NCBI RefSeq assembly: GCF_018383585.1
Contig: NZ_JAHAMK010000004.1
Location: 14,989-78,988, forward strand
From: Microvirga sp. 3-52
GTDB lineage: Bacteria; Pseudomonadota; Alphaproteobacteria; Rhizobiales; Beijerinckiaceae
Length of the DNA: 64,000 nt
Direction of reading: 5' to 3'
Below are positions 27,978-36,898 of this stretch, one piece after another (positions within the stretch are counted from its first letter, which is position 1; the number at the start of each line of letters is the position of its first letter). Position numbers and translations under genes: made by a program. Below the pieces are notes generated by a model. That model was not told where the DNA came from and ran no database searches. It was given only the letters and a program-made list of their open reading frames with translations.

Positions 27978-28364
27978 TAGAACTATTCTATAAGTCTAAG
28001 TTAGGTACATTATCGAACGATCGAAAGCCAGACACTGATGGTTCGCCTAGTACTCGTAGATGGGCGGCATTCGGCTAGCAGTAGGTCAGTGTCTGGACGA
28101 CTTTATCGCAAAATTGATCTGCTCGTTCAGGGTCTCTCAGCTGTGGCGCGTTGGCAACCTATGCTGAGGGAGAGGCCATCCTCGAGGCATTGGCTGTCGG
28201 TGAGACGGAGCACGCGCTACGACGTTCACGACGCTTTCTGAATGGATCAAAGCAATCGCGATCTTCGTCACGAGTAACGTCGAGAGCCCAAGCAAAGTTT
28301 GTGCGCCAAGAGACAGGGCCGTCTGATTTGTCAGGCACCCTGTACCCTTGTACGACGTACTAAG
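27978..28364. other. Convergent gap between herA and the AIPR gene
   Basis: About 390 bp with no defensible gene. It contains one strong long-loop inverted repeat (listed separately) that could serve as terminator or structured RNA. Confidence 0.45.
28028..28096. repeat. 11-bp perfect inverted repeat with 47-nt loop
   Basis: CCAGACACTGA (28028-28038) is exactly repeated in reverse as TCAGTGTCTGG (28086-28096). It lies just after herA and before the convergent AIPR stop. It may be a bidirectional terminator, though no T-run follows either arm. Confidence 0.5.
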
Positions 28365-30419
28365 CTAGGCAGCTTCGGCTGTGTCAATTCCTGCTTCTCG
28401 AGCAGCCTTAATAACTCTTACCCCTCGCAGAGCCTGCTTTATGGATGGCTCTCGTCGCCAGCCACCGATAGCGTATCCGCTTAGGGTGTGAGCTACCTGA
28501 CGATCGTAAACCTCAACGGCATCGGTGCTAGCGGCCCAAGCCACTATCTTTGCCCAAGCCGCACCGTCCAATGACATGCAAAGGGTGATAAGCTCATTCT
28601 CATCAGTCCCAGCGTTGGCCGATATCGCCTCGTGATCGTCGGTGGCAGTACTGAACTCGGGCGGCAATGGAGATGGAAGCGGCAGGTCTAGCGCTTGGAT
28701 TGCCTCCCAGCAGCCATCTTTCTTACACCACTCGGTGACGTTACGCTTGCCGGCGCTACTTACAATCGTTGCATGTATCTTGGGCGTCCACGTAGCAATG
28801 AGATTCGTCAGCTCGGGCGAGATTTCCTGCATGTCCCAAAGATAGTCAAAATCAATAGCATTCCCATAATTCGCAGCCAATTTTGCGACCAAATAGGTGA
28901 CGACGTTGGCACCATAAGACTGAAGCTTTGCTCTTCGGACAACGACCTGCGTGGCCTTGAACAACAGAGCTTTGGCAATGGTGTCTCTAAAGAACTGCTT
29001 ATCCGGGGCCCAATCATCCCCCATACGTTCACGCAAACCGAACATAAATGTCGCGTAATTCTTTTGAGCCCCTTTACTAACCGTGTGCGGCTCACCCATC
29101 CAAGTCATGAGATACTTCGCGAGATCCGTTTTCCCAAAATGTTGGCTCTTGGGATATGTGCGGTCGAATTCACGCCGCTTCGCGGGTGTACTGCCAAATC
29201 GATTGCGAGCCACTTGGTACGAGCCGCGGGCCCGCTCATAAAACCATCGTGTTTCTTCACCTGGACACCAAACGGCCTCCGACAGGCTTTCAAACTGCTG
29301 ATGGAAGCGGTCGCTCGCCGAGAGATCCGCGACTTGGATCGGGTTCTGAGTATTTGCGAACCGCGCAATAAGCGGCACAAACTCGTCGAGCTTTTCTGGC
29401 GGTACCAGTGTAAGTTTCATTGAGACGGCGACGTCGTCGACGGACAGTTTATCAATACGGTGAGCCCTGTGGATTGATGCAGTGGTCTGAGCACCATTTA
29501 CAATCTGTAGCCCCTTTATTCGCTTGATGACGGTCTCTCCGTGCCAAGTCCCGACCTCGATTTCATCGGCAGTTGCAGTTAACCCATTATTATAGGCTAA
29601 GAAGCGCCCAGGCTGCTCCCGGACCGTTTTCTGGATCCCTTTGTTGACCGCTCCTTTTGCTTGCAAGAACGACCTGACATTGAATTCGAACAACCGCGGA
29701 CCATACTGATCATACAGTTTGAATACCAGATTACCTGGTAGGATCAGCAAGTACGTCTCGTATTCGCTCGGGCGAGGCTTCATCTCTAGGCAAGAGATCG
29801 GCCGGCCCATAATCTTTGGAAAGTCTATCTCGATGCGATCACGGGTGACATCCTGTCCAGCTACACGATAAAGCCGTTCAAGATCCCAAACTTCGGTCGC
29901 TACATTCCGTCCTAGAATGGCAATGTCATCTACAACGCGATCGCGCACGAAGGCATCGGTAAGGACATGCACTATCACGTCTTCAATTCGACCAAGCTCG
30001 CCTGAAATCAGGGAGGCTGCCTCCGCTGCTGCCGGATTAAGCGAGAACCTAGAGGTGTCCCCTTTAGCGGCATATTCGAAGAAGCGCGCTGCCCAACCAG
30101 ATAAGCGCGCCACCTCTTTCCTAGGTAGGGTCTGCAAGCCTGCTGCTGTAGTGCTTAATGCGGTGAACAGCTCGAGCCGAGTCGAGTCTTCGGGAAGGGA
30201 ATATCCAATTAATCTGCAAGGGCGGTGACCAGCTGTATCCTCGTGAGGACAAAGGTCATGACCTACGACTGAGCCGGCCTCCTCCAGGTAGCCTAGAATT
30301 GCCTCCGCCAATGACGTGTCCTCTGACAGAGGAGCATCAGGAGATAACTCAGTTAGCTTTTCCTTAGCTTCGGCCCGGAGCGTGTCGCCAAATTCTGAAA
30401 TTAGTTGTTCTTCAAGCAC
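28365..30419 (-). CDS. AIPR-family (abortive infection phage resistance) protein
   Basis: A 684-aa protein of the AIPR type. The central region (about 220-500) holds the family core: LFEFNVRSFLQAKGAVNKGI, FLAYNNGLTATADEIEV, IKGLQIVNGAQTTASIHRA, IARFANTQNPIQVADLSASD and FYERARGSY. AIPR proteins occur in phage-resistance loci, often beside methyltransferases and nucleases; their biochemistry is not settled. The start is GTG at 30419. It is convergent with nurA-herA and probably has its own promoter in the AT-rich gap upstream. It could be a stand-alone abortive-infection gene or a component of the same system. Confidence 0.85.
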   Translation of the reverse strand: MLEEQLISEFGDTLRAEAKEKLTELSPDAPLSEDTSLAEAILGYLEEAGSVVGHDLCPHEDTAGHRPCRLIGYSLPEDSTRLELFTALSTTAAGLQTLPRKEVARLSGWAARFFEYAAKGDTSRFSLNPAAAEAASLISGELGRIEDVIVHVLTDAFVRDRVVDDIAILGRNVATEVWDLERLYRVAGQDVTRDRIEIDFPKIMGRPISCLEMKPRPSEYETYLLILPGNLVFKLYDQYGPRLFEFNVRSFLQAKGAVNKGIQKTVREQPGRFLAYNNGLTATADEIEVGTWHGETVIKRIKGLQIVNGAQTTASIHRAHRIDKLSVDDVAVSMKLTLVPPEKLDEFVPLIARFANTQNPIQVADLSASDRFHQQFESLSEAVWCPGEETRWFYERARGSYQVARNRFGSTPAKRREFDRTYPKSQHFGKTDLAKYLMTWMGEPHTVSKGAQKNYATFMFGLRERMGDDWAPDKQFFRDTIAKALLFKATQVVVRRAKLQSYGANVVTYLVAKLAANYGNAIDFDYLWDMQEISPELTNLIATWTPKIHATIVSSAGKRNVTEWCKKDGCWEAIQALDLPLPSPLPPEFSTATDDHEAISANAGTDENELITLCMSLDGAAWAKIVAWAASTDAVEVYDRQVAHTLSGYAIGGWRREPSIKQALRGVRVIKAAREAGIDTAEAA

Positions 30420-30818
30420 TTACGTTTCGACCCCGTACCTTTAATCATGCCAAGAGGGCCTAGAGCGCCTGTGCTGCGTTCGAATTAGGACACACCTTAG
30501 CCAAGTTTTCGGGAGGAAGGATAGCACGAGGTAAGGCTCCAAGATCAAGTTCCCAAAACTGCTGTATTTTGAACCGTGATCGTTAGGCAGCTCGAACCGA
30601 TGTTGAATCTATATCACACTTGGATCATCCACTTTGAGCGGACAAATTCCCGGGGCAGAATAAATTGTGTATCATCAACCCTAATCTTAATCTTGGTTTA
30701 GCTTAGGATGTAGAAAATCCAGACTTTCCTGTAGACAGGCATAGAAAAATCCAACAAATCTCTTGATTTTTACATTGCATCTAAGACGGTTGTAGGGCTT
30801 CGCCAGCGAAAACATCGC
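30420..30818. other. AT-rich noncoding region between AIPR and the backbone genes
   Basis: About 400 bp of noticeably AT-rich sequence with no gene. It lies upstream of the AIPR gene and downstream of the 269-aa gene on the same strand. It likely holds the AIPR promoter. Confidence 0.4.
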
Positions 30819-31628
30819 TTAGACTGTGCGAGCCATCTTACCATTTGATGACTTCATCTGCACTTTGCCTCGTACTTGCTTCTCAAACCAGCTCGCCAAG
30901 CGCTTGGGCCAGCGGTCACTAAGTTCCTCCGGCGTCAGGTCGAAGGCGCTCAGCCCTAGCTCCTTAAGGGCGAGCTCCTCTTCGACCCACCGGTTGACCC
31001 AGCGTTCAGGCAACTTGGGATTGTTCACGTCAATTGGGCCGTCATACGCTGCTTTCAGCAGATTGTTGACCCGGACCTGCCTCGGCTCGCGGCGCGGCTT
31101 GCTGGGGTTCTTCCTTGGGGCGCGCTCGGCTGTGAGCATGCGGAACTGCACGCACTCGCCTATGAAGCGCGCATAGGCGCTCGTGTTCGTCGTCCGAAGC
31201 CTTTCAACCACCTGTGACCCGTGCTGCGCAAAATCAGCAGCGACGATCTCGAGGAGGTGCTCGGCTAGCCGCTCGCGCGTGGTCGCCTCCCCGACCGCCG
31301 GAACGGGCTTGTCGGGGCTAGCCTGTGATCGGAGAAGTGGCTTGAAGGCGACAAGGTCGCTCAGTAGCCGGGTATAGGCGACTGGATCGCGATCCCGCAG
31401 GGTTGGAATGACCTGTGGGCCGTGGGCCGCCAGATCGTCGGCTACAATCTCGATCACCGTCCGCCCGGCCCGGTTGCGGGCGTTGAGCAGGCGACTAGTC
31501 GGATCTACTGTCGTGACTTCTGACGGCTTTTGGTCCTCAGAACGCCTCTTGGGTCGACCGAAGCCAAAATCGGCGTCAGTGATGCTTGGAAACGGATTGC
31601 CGAAGCTCTCGAACAGACTGCCCTTCAT
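30819..31628 (-). CDS. Element protein with two copies of an unknown helical repeat
   Basis: A 269-aa protein of unknown family. Two related segments of about 40 residues are visible: VIEIVADDLAAHGPQVIPTL (58-77) continuing to AYTRLLSDLVAFKPLL, and LLEIVAADFAQHGSQVVERL (125-144) continuing to AYARFIGECVQFRML. They share the spacing and the A-H-G-x-Q-V core. The N terminus (FESFGNPFPSITDADFGFGRPKRR) is disordered and the C terminus (ELSDRWPKRLASWFEKQVRG) is basic and helical. It is on the same strand as the primase and integrase and may belong to the replication or accessory module. Confidence 0.6.
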   Translation of the reverse strand: MKGSLFESFGNPFPSITDADFGFGRPKRRSEDQKPSEVTTVDPTSRLLNARNRAGRTVIEIVADDLAAHGPQVIPTLRDRDPVAYTRLLSDLVAFKPLLRSQASPDKPVPAVGEATTRERLAEHLLEIVAADFAQHGSQVVERLRTTNTSAYARFIGECVQFRMLTAERAPRKNPSKPRREPRQVRVNNLLKAAYDGPIDVNNPKLPERWVNRWVEEELALKELGLSAFDLTPEELSDRWPKRLASWFEKQVRGKVQMKSSNGKMARTV

Positions 31629-31785
31629 CTCTTGTCACTCTTCTCAGGTCGACAGGGGCGAAACGATGGGGCAGCCGTTCTGATCCCTTGCTGCGACTGG
31701 AGAAGCCAGCTACCTACCGGGGTCGGTACGACGACTAGAGAGGAGTGAGCTCACTCTATTCCAGTCCAGCAAGCTTCCATAGAAC

Positions 31786-32124
31786 TTATTTTTGCAGATC
31801 TTTAGCCCAGTCGTCGCCCCAAACCTCCGCCATTTCCTCTTCGGTCAGACCAATTTGTTCTTTATCAAAACTCTTCAGGGTCACGCGGCCATCAATCGTT
31901 ATTTCGGGGCTGAGATCCCATCCTCTGAGAACCTCTTCATCTAGCTCCGAAATGTCGGCGAATGCTCCAACATCAACTTTCGCGCCAAATCCAATATGGT
32001 CAGCTATCACTTTTGGTAAACCTTCGAAACCTTCGTAGATGCTGCCAAATAGATCTTCATTCCTTGGGTGCTCTGTAGCGACTTCAATAGTAATCGGCAA
32101 AAAGTATTTGGCTGTATGGGCCAC
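31786..32124 (-). CDS. Small acidic element protein
   Basis: A 112-aa acidic protein beginning MAHTAKYFLPITIEVATEHP, with a C-terminal helix (LTEEEMAEVWGDDWAKDLQK). No known domain. It lies between the 269-aa gene and the primase on the same strand, with gaps of 150-300 bp either side, so it may have its own promoter. Confidence 0.55.
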   Translation of the reverse strand: MAHTAKYFLPITIEVATEHPRNEDLFGSIYEGFEGLPKVIADHIGFGAKVDVGAFADISELDEEVLRGWDLSPEITIDGRVTLKSFDKEQIGLTEEEMAEVWGDDWAKDLQK

Positions 32125-32427
32125 GAACCTAACTCCCTAGCTCCGTCAACAAGGATTGTGCTGTGACGGCATGTAGTATGCGCATACGCGAGTATGCGAC
32201 TAGTTCCTTCGCACAGAGTCTGCCTCTTTAATGCGTAGCTCTTTTGGGATGGTGTTGGAAAAATCGGCCACGAGCGTTAAACAAGTGCCTTTCCGGCAAC
32301 GGGACCTCGCTTTATCGGTCATCGCAGAAATCCATTCTCGCGGCCACTGAGCCCGGTTGAGATTCGGATTAACACTTCCCCCGTTAAAGCCGCTGATGCC
32401 CCTCCATGAGTCTCGTAGCCCACCTGA
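32125..32427. other. Intergenic stretch
   Basis: About 300 bp, with no gene and no clear motif. It probably holds the promoter of the small gene at 31786-32124. Confidence 0.3.
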
Positions 32428-32748
32428 CTAACGATTGCCGCGAGCTCCCTCCCAGCTGAGCCGGACCTGATCGAGAGGCATAGCGTCTGGGCGCTTCTCC
32501 CGCGCGTGCGCGCGCAGAGCGCGCGAGAAAGGGTTCTGATTTTCTATTTTCCGCGGCTTTTCTTGGGGCAATCCACTTGCAGCAGAATCACCTTTGTCGG
32601 CGTTGTCGACATCTCCCCCGCCGACAATGTCGACAGGATGCAAATTCTTATCGTTGCAACGGGTTAGCTCGATCGCGACAGATACATTGGGCTCACTGTG
32701 ATGAGCCGGCACGCTGTTTCGGAGGCACCGGAAACCGTTGCTGGGCAA
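32428..32748 (-). CDS. Doubtful small ORF overlapping iteron-like repeats
   Basis: A 106-aa frame on the same strand as the primase, beginning MPSNGFRCLRNSVPAHH. It has no recognised domain. Two of the four 13-mer repeats fall inside it, which raises the chance that this is noncoding origin DNA and the frame is accidental. It is kept at low confidence because its direction and position fit the backbone operon. Confidence 0.3.
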   Translation of the reverse strand: MPSNGFRCLRNSVPAHHSEPNVSVAIELTRCNDKNLHPVDIVGGGDVDNADKGDSAASGLPQEKPRKIENQNPFSRALRAHAREKRPDAMPLDQVRLSWEGARGNR

Positions 32749-32873
32749 GTCTTCTGGGTATTTGTCGACGTTGTCGCCTCGCGTAGGCGTAAGACTAGAT
32801 TTTGAAGCACTCTATTTCTCTCTTTTCTGACAGTGTCCGCATGTGCCTTAATGCGCGAGACGACAACGTCGAC
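32596..32873. repeat. Four iteron-like 13-mers GTCGRCRTTGTCG next to the primase gene
   Basis: Copies lie at 32596-32608 (plus), 32622-32634 (minus), 32764-32776 (plus) and 32861-32873 (minus), with consensus GTCGRCRTTGTCG. The last two are identical over 13 bp in inverted orientation, and the match extends with one mismatch into a CTCGCG tail. The final copy sits 3 bp past the primase stop (32876). Repeats in both orientations beside a primase-helicase gene resemble the origin organisation of satellite and plasmid replicons, so this is a candidate replication origin of element 1. Confidence 0.5.
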
Positions 32874-32875
32874 GG

Positions 32876-35305
32876 TTAACCATGGCTTGCCCCGATAATC
32901 CGTGACCGGATTTCGGCTTGGAGACGCACCTCCGCCTCGTGCTCTGCCGCGAACCGCTCCTTCAAGTTAGGAGTGATGTGCCAGGCTGTGTTGTAGGGGC
33001 CGCGCTCGACCGGCGTGAGCCAGCCGCCCGCCTCGAACGAGAAGAGCTGCTTGAGAGCATCCTCGCGTGTCATCCCCTTCAGTGCCCGTGTGGCACGCAT
33101 TAGATCCCGCAGCTGGATTATTGGCCCCTTGTGCTTGATAATAGCGGTAGCAATCTGCCGAGCACGGCTGTGTGCTTGGCCCCCAGTTTGGAGATCGTAG
33201 AACGCGGCCCCATGCGGGATTAGGAACTCTCGCACGATCCTCTCTGCAGCGGCTAATGCTTGGTCCGAGACATCATCAGTCACGCCACAACGTCCCTCGG
33301 CGATGTCTACAAGGTGCAAGATGAGAGCAATTGCCCCTAGCGTACGGGGCAGCTTGGCCAAAAAACTTCCGAAAGCCGGCGACGGATCGGTAATCCGTCC
33401 CGCTTTTGTCATATCGTCCGTAAAACGCGCAAAATGGGTCCGGCCCTCGTCGCTGAGGAGAAACGTCCCGGGGCGCACCAAGTCGAGCCTGTCAATAAGG
33501 GCTGTGAGAGCGCGCTCCACCCCGATATCCCGCTCGTCGTCTCGGTACGGTTGCGCGTCGCCCATCATCACTGGCAGGAAGCGCTGGAGAAGCCCGTCCG
33601 TGTCGAGCCTGCCCATCTCTGCGAGGCGCTCGGGTTGGATTGAGCCAATGACCGCAACGGAGAGGTTGCGGACCCGACGATCTCCCGCTGTGAGCCGATG
33701 CTGGGTATACGGCCCCCCGTCGAAGGCCCTGACCCAAATCGAGCGATCCTGCGCCGCGCCGCGGCCGCCGCCGCCGTACTTATCCATTGCACCGATCCAG
33801 CCCGCCAGCTCGTCGCGGATCAGGATCGCGCCGGAGTCCTGGTGCGAGAGGAGATCGCACAGTCGCTCGCTCGTAGCATCCGTCAGGATGCGGTGACGAG
33901 GCGGGGGGACCTTCTCAGGCTTGCGCTCCTCTGCCTTCGCCCGCTCCTCCTCTTCGGCAACAGCGACCTGGTAAGCCCCAATGTCCCGCTCGTCCAGCCG
34001 GTCGATGGCGCGGTGGGCATCGCGCATGATGGCCGTCTTGCGCGCGCTCGGTGGTGCGACGATGAGGGTCCACAGCACAGGCGAGATGAGCAGATCGTCG
34101 TGGTACCGCTTGGGCTTTAAGACCACGCGGTGGTCAACGACACCCGCGAGCATAGTAAGTACCGCCATAGCATATGCGTTGATGTCTGCGCCTGAGGCGA
34201 CTGCCCGTTCCTCCGCAAAAGCTCTGAGCGTTAGCGGCAGTGCGTCGAGTGGGAAGGACGGGACTGCCGGGCGTGCAAACGCATTCCAGGCGTCGGTGGT
34301 TGACGGCAGCATGGGCTCAGCATCATTAACCCGGTCTGGCTTATCGGTGGCGGTGAGCCGGGGTGCCTTGCCCTTCATCACGGTCAGCTGTGGGATGCGC
34401 TCCACCCGGCGGGCAGCAACGTCCTCCATTAGGTACGGGCTTTCCTTGCCGGCCGCCATGGCGCTGTTGATTGTCCTCTGCACGCTGGCGATCCCCTTGT
34501 CTCTCACGATGCCATTCTTCCGACATGCCTCTACTGCCGCTGCTTCGATTTCGCTCTCGCTCAGAAGACCGTGCGGCACGACTTGGGCGCAGTTGAACAC
34601 GGCGCGATTCAGTCGGATGTTGCGTCCGCCCTTCTGGGTTTCTGCTAGCTCATGCATTTCGTTCTGGAGCCGCGCTTGGGCCCAGCGACGGTCGAGAGAG
34701 CCGCCGTGACCGTCGAGAGGGGGCTTTATAAGGCTCGATACATCAACGACATCATCTACCTCGTGACCCTTGGCGGCCAGGATCTCCCCAAGAAGCCAGT
34801 CCGGTGCACGCTCGAACCGAAACAAGTCGAGCGGCTCGGCGAGCTCGTACTTGCGGCCGTCCCGGCGCACACTGGGTGGCATGATGATATAGCCGCCTTC
34901 GCCCCTGACGTGGATGCCAGGTGGCAAGCGACCCGACGAAGTGCCGATCTTTACCTCCTCCGGCAATGCGAACAGGAGGTGTCGCCCTCCGCCAGGCGTG
35001 AGGTGAGTATGGGTGGGTGGCAGGCTGCCGTACCGCTTCTCCAACTCCCGGAGCGCAGCCTCGCCATCCGGTTCGCCAGGACTCTCCGGTCGATCGGGAT
35101 CAAGCGCGAATGCGCCGATAGTGCGCCCGGTTGGCATGCCGATCATGGCGTGCGGCCAACGCTTCCACCAGCGCCGGATCTGTGCCTCGTCGCAGGTTGC
35201 ATCCTTGAACCCATGAGCCGTATAGGGGCGTTTGGTGGCCGGATCACATGGGAACACCGGCAACCCACGCCGCGAGTAGTCCAAGACGGCTTCCAGGATG
35301 TTCAC
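32876..35305 (-). CDS. Bifunctional primase-polymerase with DUF3987 helicase-like domain
   Basis: An 809-aa replication protein. The N-terminal prim-pol domain (about 1-170) begins NILEAVLDYSRRGLPVFPC and shows GAFALDPDRPE and GGGRHLLFALPEE, the acidic and His motifs of the AEP/prim-pol fold. A DUF3987 domain (about 340-760) follows, with a P-loop-like APPSARKTAIM and ILIRDELAGWIGAMDKYGG. Such proteins replicate phages, satellites and integrative elements. The start is GTG at 35305, overlapping the stop of the 100-aa gene by 4 bp. Downstream lie the iteron-like repeats. Confidence 0.9.
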   Translation of the reverse strand: MNILEAVLDYSRRGLPVFPCDPATKRPYTAHGFKDATCDEAQIRRWWKRWPHAMIGMPTGRTIGAFALDPDRPESPGEPDGEAALRELEKRYGSLPPTHTHLTPGGGRHLLFALPEEVKIGTSSGRLPPGIHVRGEGGYIIMPPSVRRDGRKYELAEPLDLFRFERAPDWLLGEILAAKGHEVDDVVDVSSLIKPPLDGHGGSLDRRWAQARLQNEMHELAETQKGGRNIRLNRAVFNCAQVVPHGLLSESEIEAAAVEACRKNGIVRDKGIASVQRTINSAMAAGKESPYLMEDVAARRVERIPQLTVMKGKAPRLTATDKPDRVNDAEPMLPSTTDAWNAFARPAVPSFPLDALPLTLRAFAEERAVASGADINAYAMAVLTMLAGVVDHRVVLKPKRYHDDLLISPVLWTLIVAPPSARKTAIMRDAHRAIDRLDERDIGAYQVAVAEEEERAKAEERKPEKVPPPRHRILTDATSERLCDLLSHQDSGAILIRDELAGWIGAMDKYGGGGRGAAQDRSIWVRAFDGGPYTQHRLTAGDRRVRNLSVAVIGSIQPERLAEMGRLDTDGLLQRFLPVMMGDAQPYRDDERDIGVERALTALIDRLDLVRPGTFLLSDEGRTHFARFTDDMTKAGRITDPSPAFGSFLAKLPRTLGAIALILHLVDIAEGRCGVTDDVSDQALAAAERIVREFLIPHGAAFYDLQTGGQAHSRARQIATAIIKHKGPIIQLRDLMRATRALKGMTREDALKQLFSFEAGGWLTPVERGPYNTAWHITPNLKERFAAEHEAEVRLQAEIRSRIIGASHG

Positions 35306-35604
35306 GGGAGGTCCCCGTCATCGAAATCGCTGAAGTCCAAGGGGTACCGGTCAGCGAGCTGGCGCAGGATGCGATCGGACCAGCGCCGCCACACATCACG
35401 ATCGGTAAAGCGCAGGCCTGCCCGTGGCATGACCCAAAGCGCGTTGGACTTGGTGTGCCGGTGTACAACGCAGGCGTCGAACAGAAGAGACAGACCCGGA
35501 ACTTCCAGGTCCACCCAGCCGAAGCGCGTGCCCTGCACGTCTTTCTGGAAGCGTAGGACGGCAATGGGGAGCTGGTCCCACCAATTGCGAGGTAAACTGT
35601 TCAT
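35302..35604 (-). CDS. Small protein coupled to the primase
   Basis: A 100-aa protein beginning MNSLPRNWWDQLPIAVLRF, rich in Trp and Arg, with a charged C terminus (DFSDFDDGDLP). No domain recognised. Its stop overlaps the primase start (GTGA), strong evidence that the two are co-translated and act together. It could be a primase accessory or small regulator. Confidence 0.6.
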   Translation of the reverse strand: MNSLPRNWWDQLPIAVLRFQKDVQGTRFGWVDLEVPGLSLLFDACVVHRHTKSNALWVMPRAGLRFTDRDVWRRWSDRILRQLADRYPLDFSDFDDGDLP

Positions 35605-35721
35605 GGGCTTCTCCGAACCGAGAAGCCACGTCGACGGCAGGCCGGAATGGTGCTAAGGTGCTGATGTTTCCGACATTGCACCCTTTATGCGCCACGGGCC
35701 TCACCGGGTCCGTGGCATTTC

Positions 35722-36009
35722 CTATTTCGTGTGCGCGAGACGTGCGAGCCGACGCTCTTGGATGGCCTTCCGCTCCAGCTCATCGACGAGGGCGTTGATG
35801 TCGCTCACGCGCCAGACGGCTTTGCCGGCGATCTTGAGGGGCTTGGGGAACTCACCCCGCTTAACGCCGATGTACCAGCGGCTTTCGCTGATTGGGATCG
35901 GCCCACCATTCTTGCCCAAGATTTGCTTGATCGTGACGAAGCCGGTGGCGGGCCATAGCGCTCGCTCGACCAGCCTCGTCCTCGTACCATTTTCCTCAAC
36001 TGCCAACAT
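35722..36009 (-). CDS. AlpA-family helix-turn-helix regulator / excisionase-like protein
   Basis: A 95-aa protein with the AlpA-type winged HTH: FVTIKQILGKNGGPIPISES, then RWYIGVKRGEFPKPLKIAGKAVWRVSDI. In P4-like elements, AlpA activates integrase expression and aids excision. It lies between the primase module and the integrase. An 11-bp tandem repeat (36055-36077) just upstream could be its operator. Confidence 0.8.
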   Translation of the reverse strand: MLAVEENGTRTRLVERALWPATGFVTIKQILGKNGGPIPISESRWYIGVKRGEFPKPLKIAGKAVWRVSDINALVDELERKAIQERRLARLAHTK

Positions 36010-36054
36010 CAGCGTACTCCGCTATCACTGGCGAAGCAGCATGGTGGGGCGTTG

Positions 36055-36077
36055 ACGTCGGAAAAAACGTCGGAAAA
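36055..36077 (+). promoter_or_regulatory. Tandem direct repeat upstream of the AlpA gene
   Basis: ACGTCGGAAAA occurs at 36055-36065 and again at 36067-36077, a period of 12 bp, near one helical turn. It sits about 45-70 bp upstream of the AlpA start and could be an autoregulatory or excision-factor binding site. Confidence 0.4.
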
Positions 36078-36100
36078 TACCGGATTTCTCGACGTGCTGA

Positions 36101-36898
36101 TCAGTCTCTATAGAACAGTCTCAAGACGTCCTTGATCGTGTTCTCCGCCGGAACCTCTGCGCTGGGATACTTGCGCGCGAACCACGTACGCAGCTCTCGC
36201 GCCTCGTCGGTGATCCTCTCGCTTATTTTGCCTTCTGCCAGCCGGCGCTTGAACTCGGGCATGATAAGGCTCTTCGCCACGGAAGGCCGCCCCTTCTTGC
36301 CCGTCCGCACATGCGGATTGGCGAGCAAGTCGACCTCACGGTTGAGCCACTTCTTGAAGGCCTCCTCCTCGACGAAAACGGGGCTGCCGCCGACGTTGGG
36401 GCCACGATTGTCAACAGGGTCGACGAAGGTATCCAAGCCCGGGATGGCGAAGTTAGGCTCTCGCCAAGCCTCCCGGTCAGGGATCTCGCCCCATTCGTTG
36501 CCACTTGGATGATACGCGTAGACGCGCAGCTCGCCTGTGCTCAGAGCGTCGCGGATGCGGCGCTCCACGCGCCCCATCGCCGCCTCCTCGCTCACGACCA
36601 TGTCCGAGTCGAGACTATGCAGGGTGAATCGGCCTTGCTCGATTCGGAGGCGGCGCGTCGCGGCGCTCATCGCCGCTTCCTGCTCCTTCGGGAGTGGATA
36701 ACGCCTCTCGACGATCCCCCTCTCGACCGCCTCGCTTTCGAGCATGGCACTGGGCAGATCGAGCCGGGTCACCTTCGGTGCACTCTCCAAGTCGTGCGTA
36801 AATCGCTCGGGCCTTTCGAGCTTCGCGTACGCGGCCTCGAAGGCGTCCCTGAGCCCGATGTATCCCAGCGGGATCGGCAGGTCGGTTCGCTTCCTCAT
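36101..36898 (-). CDS. Element protein of unknown function, coupled to the integrase
   Basis: A 265-aa charged protein starting MRKRTDLPIPLGYIGLRDAF at an ATG that overlaps the integrase stop by 4 bp. Central text such as MVVSEEAAMGRVERRIRDAL and the C-terminal KYPSAEVPAENTIKDVLRLF reads like small alpha-helical DNA-binding or regulator proteins often seen after integrases in Rhizobiales elements, but no named domain is certain. A recombination directionality or regulatory role is inferred from coupling only. Confidence 0.6.
   Translation of the reverse strand: MRKRTDLPIPLGYIGLRDAFEAAYAKLERPERFTHDLESAPKVTRLDLPSAMLESEAVERGIVERRYPLPKEQEAAMSAATRRLRIEQGRFTLHSLDSDMVVSEEAAMGRVERRIRDALSTGELRVYAYHPSGNEWGEIPDREAWREPNFAIPGLDTFVDPVDNRGPNVGGSPVFVEEEAFKKWLNREVDLLANPHVRTGKKGRPSVAKSLIMPEFKRRLAEGKISERITDEARELRTWFARKYPSAEVPAENTIKDVLRLFYRD

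Noticed and set aside
28038-28363. Short plus-strand frames between herA and AIPR
   Set aside because: They contain the inverted repeat, lack ribosome binding sites and show no domain.
32125-32427. Possible CRISPR or short repeat array near the iteron-like 13-mers
   Set aside because: Spacing is irregular and the orientation alternates, so it is not a CRISPR array; the repeats fit an origin better.
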